Part shown: positions 1 to 6,158 of the stretch, piece by piece | Layout: every line of letters starts with the position of its first letter | Position numbering within the stretch: position 1 is the first letter of the stretch | Assembly (NCBI GenBank): GCA_002390025.1 | Contig: DGRU01000213.1 | Span: forward strand, 8,827 to 21,874 | DNA length: 13,048 nucleotides | Origin: Lachnospiraceae bacterium UBA4380 | GTDB taxonomy: Bacteria > Bacillota > Clostridia > Lachnospirales > Lachnospiraceae | Direction of reading: 5' to 3' | Program-made: the position numbers and the translations under genes | Notes under the pieces: model-generated | What the model was told of the DNA's origin: nothing | The model's database searches: none | What the model saw: the letters and a program-made list of their open reading frames with translations, nothing else

Positions 1-305
1 GCATCATATCCTTCTTTTTCAATGATATTGTGGATCTCTACCGTAAAGGTCTCAAAGCGGTGGGAAAGCGGGACATGTACGATCCTGAGTCCCTCCATCT
101 GGGGAAGAATCGGTTCATGCTCCGCAAACCGGATGTACAAAAGGTTCCTTCCGTCCCGGATCGCCTGCTCCGCAAACGGGACCGCAACGGCACGGAATTC
201 TTCCAGTGAACTGACCTGCCAGACCACATTGTCTCCAAGACGGATAAAATGCAATGCATCATCCATGGCAGGAATTCCTGACCTGGTTTTCTCAAATGCC
301 GCCAT
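1..305 (-). CDS. N-terminal part of a probable PEP/pyruvate-binding-domain protein (cut by window edge)
   Basis: The reading frame starts at an ATG at 305 and stays open for 101 codons to the window edge. A strong ribosome binding site (GGGGAGGTG, about 5 to 7 bases before the ATG) supports the start. The protein begins MAAFEKTRSGIPAMDDAL and contains IRLGDNVVWQVSS (about residues 21-33) and LLYIRFAEHEP (about 54-64). From memory, this opening matches the RecA/KaiC-like N-terminal region of large clostridial proteins that continue into a PEP/pyruvate-binding (PEP synthase-like) domain. That catalytic part would lie outside the window, so the function is inferred only from the N-terminus. It follows carB on the same strand after 136 bases with no visible terminator, so it may be read from the carB transcript. 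A longer ORF on the opposite strand here is a shadow. Confidence 0.6.
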   Translation of the reverse strand, partial: MAAFEKTRSGIPAMDDALHFIRLGDNVVWQVSSLEEFRAVAVPFAEQAIRDGRNLLYIRFAEHEPILPQMEGLRIVHVPLSHRFETFTVEIHNIIEKEGYD

Positions 306-328
306 ATGGCACCTCCCCTCCCTTAATT

Positions 329-471
329 CTTCACTCAATTAAACAGCGTCAATCTCAGACAGATCTGCGGTCACCGTCACTCAGGTATTAACTGCACACC
401 GTCAGTGGATATGCCCATAGACACCGTCACTCAGGCATCTGCTACACAGCGTCGATCGTGGATATACCCAT
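329..471 (-). repeat. Decayed tandem duplication of the carB 3' end
   Basis: Read on the minus strand, the last 30 bases of carB plus following sequence (471 to 419, 53 bases) are repeated at once at 418 to 369 (50 bases, one 3-base deletion). Both copies begin ATGGGYATATCCAC and share TGAGTGACGGTG near the end. A third, shorter remnant at about 354 to 330 keeps GATTGACGCTGTTTAATTGAGTGAAG-like sequence, matching the final Ile-Asp-Ala-Val-stop of carB. The first copy keeps the working stop codon, so CarB is unchanged. The region fills most of the gap to the next gene. Confidence 0.75.
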
Positions 472-3400
472 GGTCACTTCCTCCAGGACATCGAGCAGCA
501 TGCGGACGGTGTCCAGGGAGGTCAGCATGGGTACATTGTTCTGGGCGGCGCAGCTTCGGATGCGAATGCCGTCGCCGTAATGCACCCCTGAAAGAATGGC
601 TCGTGTATTGATGACATAGCTCACATAGCCTGCCCGGATCGATTCCAGGATTTCCTCGCTGCCCTCGCTGGGTTTGCGGCGGATCCTTGTCCGGATGCCT
701 GCGTTTTTCAGGTACTTGCCGGTCAGAGTGCTGGCCTCTATATTGAATCCCATGTCATAGAAGCGCCGGACCAGGGGAATGGTCTCCAGTTTGTCTTCAT
801 CCGCGACGCTCACGACGACAGTGCCGTAGCTGCGCAGGCGGACACCGGAGGCGATCAGGGCTTTGTACATGGCGCGGTGGAGCTTTTTGTCATAGCCGAT
901 GGCCTCTCCCGTGGACTTCATCTCAGGAGAAAGATAGGCATCCATGCCCAGGAGCTTGGAGAAGGAAAAAGCCGGTGCCTTGACATAGAAACGATCCTTT
1001 TCCCTGGGATACATGGCCATGGACAGCTGCGGGGAGGGATACCGTGCCGAAGCGGTCTCTGCGTCTACCCCGTATCTGCTTTTCTCCCTGTGATCCGCTT
1101 TCCGCCCGCTGAGCATGTCCTGCGTGATACCCTGGTCCTTTAATGAGACGCCGAGACTGACCAGCGTCGCCATATCCGCCAGGCTGTATCCGGTCGCTTT
1201 CGAAAGAAAAGGGACCGTCCTGGAAGATCTGGGATTGACCTCAATGATAAAAACACGGTTCTCCCGGTCTACAATAAACTGTATGTTGAAAAGACCGCGG
1301 ATGCCGATCCCCAGTCCCAGGCGTCTCGTATAATCGAGAATGGTTTCTTTTACCACAACCGGAATACTGAAGGGAGGATAGACGCTGATGGAGTCTCCCG
1401 AGTGCACGCCGGTGCGCTCGACCAGCTCCATTATGCCCGGCACAAAAACGTCCCTGCCGTCACAGACAGCATCCACCTCGACTTCCCTGCCGCGGATATA
1501 GTGATCTACCAGGACCGGCTTGTCGACGTCAATCTCCACCGCCGTCCTGAGATATTCAGACAGTTCCTCCTCCTTGCCCACGATCTGCATAGCCCGGCCT
1601 CCCAGGACAAAGCTTGGACGAACGAGAACAGGGTAACCAATCCGGCGGGCTGCCAGAATTCCTTCCTCAACCGAAGTAACTGCATGCCCTTTTGGCTGGG
1701 GGATCTTCAGTTTTTCAAGAAGTTTTTCGAATGAATCTCGGTTTTCGGCGAGATCGATCGCCCTGCAGTCTGTACCGATGATCCGGACGCCCCGCTCGCT
1801 GAGAGGTCCCGCCAGGTTAATGGCTGTCTGGCCGCCCAGAGTCGCGATGACTCCCTCCGGCTTCTCCATCTCGATCACATTCATCACGTCCTCTACCGTC
1901 AGCGGTTCAAAATAGAGCTTGTCGGAACAGGTATAGTCTGTGGACACGGTCTCCGGATTGTTGTTGATGATAATGGCTTCAAAGCCGGCCTTCTGTATTG
2001 TGCCGACTGCATGGACCGTCGAATAATCGAACTCCACCCCCTGCCCGATGCGGATGGGACCGGAGCCCAGTACGATGACCTTCCTGCGAATCTGCCGGGA
2101 AGACCTGGGGGCAGGCATGGACTCGTTTTCCTCCTCATAAGTCGAGTAAAAATAGGGGACATAACTCTCAAATTCAGAGGCACAGGTATCGATCATCTTA
2201 TAGACCGGCATGATCCCCCGGTCCCGGCGCAAAGAGAATATTTTCCTTTCGGACATGCCCCAGAGCAGACCGATCTCCCGGTCGCAGAAGCCCATTTTCT
2301 TTGCCTCTCTGAGCAGCTCAATGTCACCAGGATTCTCTTTCAGAACCATCTCTTCCCGGACAATATTGCGGATCTTGCGGATAAACAGAGGGTCGATCCT
2401 CGTTGCGGAAAACACCTCTTTTTCCACTGTTTCAAAATCACGGCCTGCACAATCGGGCATTCCATCCCCTTCGGGATCTCCTGCGCTGACGGTCATTCCA
2501 TCTTCCTCGGTTTTTATTATGCAGCCTGCCTTCCCAGATGTTTTTACTGGGACACTTCTGAACAGCTTTGTCTCTCCCTCTGCTGTTTTTACCAGAACAT
2601 TCCTGAACAACTTGGCGATCGCAAAAATCCTGTCATCCCTGTCTTCGCGTATGTACTGCAGCAGGTCTTCCTTCGACATGCTGTCGAATTTGGGGTCGTA
2701 CAGATGAAAATGTCCGGTCTCCAGGGCCCGCACCGCCTTCAGAAGGCTCTCCTCGATGGTCCTTCCGATACTCATGACCTCTCCGGTGGCTTTCATCTGG
2801 GTGGAGAGAATATTCCTGGCGTCCGTAAACTTGTCAAAAGGAAAACGGGGCATCTTTGTGACCACGTAGTCCAGGGTCGGCTCGAAAGCCGCGCAGGTAT
2901 TGGCCAGGGGGATCTCGTCCAGCGTATAGCCGACTCCGATCTTGGCCGAAACACGGGCAATGGGGTATCCGCTGGCCTTGGAAGCCAGAGCGGAAGAACG
3001 TGAAACGCGGGGATTGACTTCAATCAAATAGTATTGAAAAGACCGGGGATCCAGGGCGAACTGCACATTGCATCCACCCTCGATCTCCAGGGCCCGGATC
3101 ACCTTCAGCGCGCTGTCACGGAGCATATGGTATTCCCTGTTGGTCAGGGTCTGGGAGGGGCAGACGACGATCGAATCCCCCGTGTGGATGCCGACGGGAT
3201 CGATGTTTTCCATATTGCAGACAGTGATGGCTGTATCGTTTTTGTCCCGCATCACCTCGTACTCGATCTCCTTATAGCCGCGGACACTTTTTTCAATCAG
3301 GACCTCCTGAACAGGCGACAGAGAAAGGGCCTTTTTCATGAGGGGGACAAACTCCTCTTCGCTCTCCGCAAAGCCGCCGCCCGTTCCACCAAGGGTAAAG

Positions 3401-3912
3401 GCAGGGCGCAGAACGACAGGATAGCCGATCCTACGGGCTGCATCACTTCCTTCCTCCAGACTGTTGGCAACTTCCGAGGGCAGAACCGGCTCTCCGAGCT
3501 GCTGACAGAGTTCTTTGAACAGTTCTCTGTCTTCCGCCTTTTCGATCGAACTGCTCCCGGTACCCAGAAGCTCTGTGCGGCACTCCGCCAGAATTCCCTT
3601 CTTTTCCAGCTGCACAGCCAGGTTCAGTCCGGTCTGGCCTCCGATCCCGGGAAGAATGGCATCCGGTCTCTCATAGCGGATGATCTTGGCTATGTATTCC
3701 AGAGTCAGCGGCTCCATATACACCTTGTCCGCAATCGATGTGTCCGTCATGATCGTCGCCGGATTGGAATTGCACAACACCACCTCATAGCCTTCCTCCT
3801 TCAGGGCAAGGCAGGCCTGGGTTCCGGCATAGTCGAACTCTGCCGCCTGTCCGATCACGATCGGGCCTGAGCCGATGACGAGAACTTTATGGATGTCGTT
3901 TCTTCTGGGCAT
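442..3912 (-). CDS. carB: Carbamoyl phosphate synthase, large subunit
   Basis: CarB makes carbamoyl phosphate from bicarbonate, two ATP and ammonia delivered from CarA, for pyrimidine and arginine synthesis. The 1156-residue protein has the full layout: a first ATP-grasp half (GSGPIVIGQAAEFDYAG near 14-30, LRPAFTLGGTGGG 168-180, EVNPRVSRSS 298-307), an oligomerisation region (about 400-560), a second ATP-grasp half (GSGPIRIGQGVEFDYS from about 617, VRPSFVLGGRAM 764-775, EVNPRSSRT 891-899) and a C-terminal allosteric MGS-like domain (about 1017-1150). The start at 3912 follows GAAGGAGG by a short spacer. It is about 80 residues longer than E. coli CarB (1073). The extra length lies in two places: about 437-505, which holds a 15-residue tandem repeat, and about 935-973 before the MGS domain. 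carA is not adjacent: a reductase gene lies between them. Confidence 0.98.
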   Translation of the reverse strand: MPRRNDIHKVLVIGSGPIVIGQAAEFDYAGTQACLALKEEGYEVVLCNSNPATIMTDTSIADKVYMEPLTLEYIAKIIRYERPDAILPGIGGQTGLNLAVQLEKKGILAECRTELLGTGSSSIEKAEDRELFKELCQQLGEPVLPSEVANSLEEGSDAARRIGYPVVLRPAFTLGGTGGGFAESEEEFVPLMKKALSLSPVQEVLIEKSVRGYKEIEYEVMRDKNDTAITVCNMENIDPVGIHTGDSIVVCPSQTLTNREYHMLRDSALKVIRALEIEGGCNVQFALDPRSFQYYLIEVNPRVSRSSALASKASGYPIARVSAKIGVGYTLDEIPLANTCAAFEPTLDYVVTKMPRFPFDKFTDARNILSTQMKATGEVMSIGRTIEESLLKAVRALETGHFHLYDPKFDSMSKEDLLQYIREDRDDRIFAIAKLFRNVLVKTAEGETKLFRSVPVKTSGKAGCIIKTEEDGMTVSAGDPEGDGMPDCAGRDFETVEKEVFSATRIDPLFIRKIRNIVREEMVLKENPGDIELLREAKKMGFCDREIGLLWGMSERKIFSLRRDRGIMPVYKMIDTCASEFESYVPYFYSTYEEENESMPAPRSSRQIRRKVIVLGSGPIRIGQGVEFDYSTVHAVGTIQKAGFEAIIINNNPETVSTDYTCSDKLYFEPLTVEDVMNVIEMEKPEGVIATLGGQTAINLAGPLSERGVRIIGTDCRAIDLAENRDSFEKLLEKLKIPQPKGHAVTSVEEGILAARRIGYPVLVRPSFVLGGRAMQIVGKEEELSEYLRTAVEIDVDKPVLVDHYIRGREVEVDAVCDGRDVFVPGIMELVERTGVHSGDSISVYPPFSIPVVVKETILDYTRRLGLGIGIRGLFNIQFIVDRENRVFIIEVNPRSSRTVPFLSKATGYSLADMATLVSLGVSLKDQGITQDMLSGRKADHREKSRYGVDAETASARYPSPQLSMAMYPREKDRFYVKAPAFSFSKLLGMDAYLSPEMKSTGEAIGYDKKLHRAMYKALIASGVRLRSYGTVVVSVADEDKLETIPLVRRFYDMGFNIEASTLTGKYLKNAGIRTRIRRKPSEGSEEILESIRAGYVSYVINTRAILSGVHYGDGIRIRSCAAQNNVPMLTSLDTVRMLLDVLEEVTMGISTIDAV
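2524..2613 (-). repeat. 45-bp in-frame tandem repeat inside carB
   Basis: Two adjacent 45-base units (2613-2569 and 2568-2524) encode KLFRNVLVKTAEGET and KLFRSVPVKTSGKAG, residues 434-448 and 449-463. They sit at the edge of a stretch of CarB that the E. coli protein lacks, between the helix ending AIAKLFR and the segment RIDPLFIRKI. A 45-base duplication of the wild-type edge is the simplest origin for part of the insertion. Confidence 0.8.
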
Positions 3913-3930
3913 GTGGAGCCTCCTTCAGAA

Positions 3931-3980
3931 AAAAAGCGCCTGAAAAAACGGTATCCACCGTCTCTTCAAGCGCCTTTGCT
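3931..3980 (-). terminator. Terminator or leader attenuator just upstream of carB
   Basis: On the minus strand a 17-pair stem (GCGCTTGAAGAGACGGT with ACCGTTTTTTCAGGCGC, three G-U pairs, loop GGAT) is followed by seven T. Only a few bases separate the T run from the carB ribosome binding site, and the flavoprotein stop codon lies about 85 bases upstream. It may end the reductase transcript, control entry into carB, or do both. The 5' arm is nearly identical to that of the hairpin before asnB (7986-8036). A possible -10 element (CATAAT, about 14 bases before GCAAAGGCGC) is visible but has no good -35 box. Confidence 0.8.
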
Positions 3981-4058
3981 TTGTAATTGTTCAATTATGA
4001 TTTACTGCTCTTATACTTTACTGCTGTTCAGCAGACGCGGAACAGGCCGGGCAGCATC

Positions 4059-4078
4059 ACAGCCCCTTACAGGCCCTT
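4059..4078 (-). repeat. 10-bp tandem duplication across the reductase stop codon
   Basis: On the minus strand AAGGGCCTGT (4078-4069) is followed directly by AAGGGGCTGT (4068-4059), one mismatch. The TAA stop codon (4069-4067) spans the junction. It is short enough to be chance on its own, but it matches the pattern at four other gene ends in this window. Confidence 0.45.
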
Positions 4079-4582
4079 GCCCAGAGCCTCTGCCTTGGCA
4101 AGAGCAGCCTCGCTCTTGTTGTCCTCGCCGTTTACAGCAAGGATGCCGGCATCCTCTGCGCCGAACATGGCCAGGATGCATTTATACTGAGCCTCGATAC
4201 CTGCGGTGACACCCGGGGAGGCGGAGCTCAGGATCATTGCGTACTTTGTTGCTTTGGCAGGCTTCATGCCGGCATAGAAACGGGAGATCGTGCTCTCCAT
4301 CTGTCCGGTAAAGCCGAAATAGTGTACGGAAGAAGCCAGGACGATCATGTCGGCGCTGTTAAGCTCCGGATAAACATTCTGCATATCATCCTTCTGGATG
4401 CAGGCGCCTTCGCCCTTGGTGTGGCAGTACTCACAGCCAAGACATCCGTTGATCTTCATGATTCCGACGGGACATACGACCACCTCATGGCCTGCCGCTT
4501 CCGCACCTTTTTTGAATGCATCAACGAGCGCCGCGGTATTTCCGCTCTTGTGGGGGCTGCCGTTCAAAACGAGAATCTTCAT
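4067..4582 (-). CDS. Flavodoxin-fold NAD(P)H-dependent FMN reductase (iron-sulfur flavoprotein-like)
   Basis: A 171-residue cytoplasmic protein beginning MKILVLNGSPHKSGNTAAL, the phosphate-binding loop of NADPH-dependent FMN reductase/flavodoxin-like proteins (residues 1-19). A cysteine cluster follows (C47, C50, C53, C61, in NGCLGCEYCHTKGEGACI), then QKDDM. Such clusters occur in relatives with an iron-sulfur site and in many cysteine-containing quinone/flavin reductases, so a cluster is possible but not shown. HYFGFTGQMESTISRF (88-103) is the usual second flavin-binding stretch. The start at 4582 is chosen because GGAGG precedes it and the conserved fold begins there; the same frame runs 39 codons further upstream without support. 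The gene has its own promoter and sits between carA and carB. Its substrate is unknown and no link to carbamoyl phosphate synthesis is evident. Confidence 0.88.
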   Translation of the reverse strand: MKILVLNGSPHKSGNTAALVDAFKKGAEAAGHEVVVCPVGIMKINGCLGCEYCHTKGEGACIQKDDMQNVYPELNSADMIVLASSVHYFGFTGQMESTISRFYAGMKPAKATKYAMILSSASPGVTAGIEAQYKCILAMFGAEDAGILAVNGEDNKSEAALAKAEALGKGL

Positions 4583-4661
4583 AAAGCAATTCCTCCTTCT
4601 CTGGTCATGTACCTTCCCCGGACTATGAGAAAGCCGGTAAATACCAGTTTCCATTCCTGCA

Positions 4662-4682
4662 GGCAGCTTTTCTTTTGCTGCC
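4662..4682 (-). other. Hairpin in the reductase leader
   Basis: GGCAGC and GCTGCC form a 6-pair stem with a 9-base A-rich loop in the roughly 150-base untranslated leader of the flavoprotein gene. No T run follows, so it is not an intrinsic terminator. No known riboswitch signature, including the FMN type, was recognised in the leader. Confidence 0.3.
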
Positions 4683-4742
4683 CGGCCGGCGTCCGGCAAG
4701 ATACTATAACATTCCCGCTCTTATAAAAGAGCTTCTGAATCG

Positions 4743-4772
4743 ATTATAAAAAGGGGAAATAAGCGGTGTCAA
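4743..4772 (-). promoter_or_regulatory. Sigma-A-like promoter of the reductase gene
   Basis: A perfect -35 box TTGACA (4772-4767) and a perfect -10 box TATAAT (4748-4743) are separated by 18 bases on the minus strand. Transcription would start near 4736 and give a leader of about 150 bases before the ATG at 4582. The promoter separates the reductase from carA, so the two need not be co-transcribed. Confidence 0.75.
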
Positions 4773-4808
4773 TGGCACCGAAAAAAAACTTAGTACCCGA
4801 AGCTTTTT

Positions 4809-4891
4809 GGGAGACAGGATTGTAGGCGGGGGTTTGGAAGCGGGAGTTTGTAGAGACAAAGAACCGTCCCCTTCTCCAAGCCCTGTCTCTA
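4809..4891. repeat. Degenerate REP-like palindrome between carA and the reductase gene
   Basis: The stretch contains GAGACAAAGAACCGTCCC (4853-4870), the reverse complement of the GGGACGGTTCT-type core found twice in a clean palindrome inside murT. It is flanked by GAGACAGG (4811-4818) and CCTGTCTCTA (4882-4891). On the minus strand TAGAGACA and TGTCTCTA can pair as an 8-bp stem around the core. Similar AGAACCGTCCC palindromes are, from memory, widespread in Firmicutes genomes and resemble REP elements moved by RAYT transposases; no transposase is in this window. On the minus strand the structure lies just after carA and a T8 run (4785-4792) lies further down, so this stretch could also end the carA transcript weakly. 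Confidence 0.6.
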
Positions 4892-4903
4892 AACCTTTTA
4901 TCG

Positions 4904-6028
4904 TTACCGCCGAATCATTTCCAGGAATCTGTCAAACAGATAGGCACTGTCCTGAGGGCCTGGCGCGCTCTCGGGATGGTACTGTACGCCAAAGGCTCTG
5001 TCCCGTGCACACGCAACACCCTCAATCGTTCCGTCCAGGAGATTGACGTGCGTGACTGTAAGGGGGGTATCTGCAATGCTCTCCTCTTCAATGGCATAGG
5101 AATGATTCTGGGAAGTTATCTCGATTTTTCCAGTCTGAAGGTTTTTCACCGGATGATTGCCGCCGCGGTGGCCGAATTTGAGTTTGTAGGTGCGGGCGCC
5201 GTAGGCCAGGGATAGAATCTGGTGGCCCAGACAGATCCCGAAAATCGGGAAGCTTCCGATCAGGGAGCGGACTGCTGCAATGGTCTCCGGGACATCTGTG
5301 GGGTCGCCCGGTCCGTTGGACAGAAGGATTCCGTCCGGCTGCAGTTCCCGGATCCTGTCTGCCGGCGTATTCCAGGGCAGCACCGTCACGTTGCAGCCCC
5401 TGCGGTTGAGGGAGCGGACAATATTGCGCTTCATGCCGCAGTCGACAGCAGCGATCTGAAGAGGTCTTCCCGCGGCAGAAGACATGGAATCCAAAGGGTT
5501 AAGCGCAGTCAGGGGAGATTCCGAAATCCACGGATCCCTGCAGCTGACGCGGGAGACTGCATCGGCCGGGAGCTCTGTGCTGTTCAGAAGTTCAAGTCCC
5601 TTGGACAGAGGCATTTCCGCATCCGTGAGCAGGGCCTTTCTTGTTCCGTAATCTCTGATCGAACGGGTCAGGGCACGGGTGTCCACGCCGCTGATCCCGG
5701 GAATCCCCCTGGCCTCCATCACCTCTCCCAGCGTCTTCACACTGCGGAAATTGGAAGGTTCATCATTGTATTCGCGCACGATCAGGGCTCCAATCGAAGG
5801 AACGATTGATTCATAGTCCTCCGCCGCCATCCCATAGTTGCCGATCAGCGGATAGGTCATTACGACTGCCTGGTCGGTGTAGGACAGGTCGGACAAAATC
5901 TCCTGATAGCCCGCCATGGAAGTGTTGAAGACGATCTCGCATACTCTGTCTCCGGAAGCGCCGAATGCAGATCCGTAAAATTCTCTCCCGTCCTCCAGAA
6001 TGATTTTTCTGTCAATACTCCTTGACAT
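4904..6028 (-). CDS. carA: Carbamoyl phosphate synthase, small (glutaminase) subunit
   Basis: CarA hydrolyses glutamine and passes ammonia to CarB. The 374-residue protein has the usual length. The N-terminal CPSase small-chain domain (about 1-180) shows EDGREFYGSAFGA, FNTSMAGYQEILSDLSYTDQ and TYPLIGNYG. The class I glutamine amidotransferase domain (about 190-374) has SNGPGDP (237-243), the nucleophile Cys266 in FGICLGHQ, and His351/Glu353 in QYHPES, so the triad is complete. The start at 6028 follows AGGAGG by 6 bases; the frame extends 28 codons further up without homology. asnB ends 130 bases upstream with no visible terminator or clear promoter between, so carA is probably read from the asnB transcript. 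Separation from carB is unusual, as the two are commonly adjacent. Confidence 0.98.
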   Translation of the reverse strand: MSRSIDRKIILEDGREFYGSAFGASGDRVCEIVFNTSMAGYQEILSDLSYTDQAVVMTYPLIGNYGMAAEDYESIVPSIGALIVREYNDEPSNFRSVKTLGEVMEARGIPGISGVDTRALTRSIRDYGTRKALLTDAEMPLSKGLELLNSTELPADAVSRVSCRDPWISESPLTALNPLDSMSSAAGRPLQIAAVDCGMKRNIVRSLNRRGCNVTVLPWNTPADRIRELQPDGILLSNGPGDPTDVPETIAAVRSLIGSFPIFGICLGHQILSLAYGARTYKLKFGHRGGNHPVKNLQTGKIEITSQNHSYAIEEESIADTPLTVTHVNLLDGTIEGVACARDRAFGVQYHPESAPGPQDSAYLFDRFLEMIRR

Positions 6029-6158
6029 AACTAACCTCCTGTGCCGAAGCAGTTTGTTTTGGACGCCGGCCAGATATACCCTATGCAGATATTGCTGAAA
6101 CGAGTCCGGCATTTGATGAACTGCCTTTCAGGTGATTGCAGCCTGCTCCGCTGTTTTA

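Noticed and set aside
2011..3003. 330-codon plus-strand ORF opposite carB
   Set aside because: It lies wholly antisense to conserved CarB motifs, has no recognisable domain and no convincing ribosome site; it is a shadow of the carB frame.
3931..3980. T-box leader before carB, suggested by GGTGGATACCG in the hairpin
   Set aside because: The hairpin lacks the AGGGTGGNACCGCG core and a specifier stem, and the sister asnB hairpin does not keep the motif.
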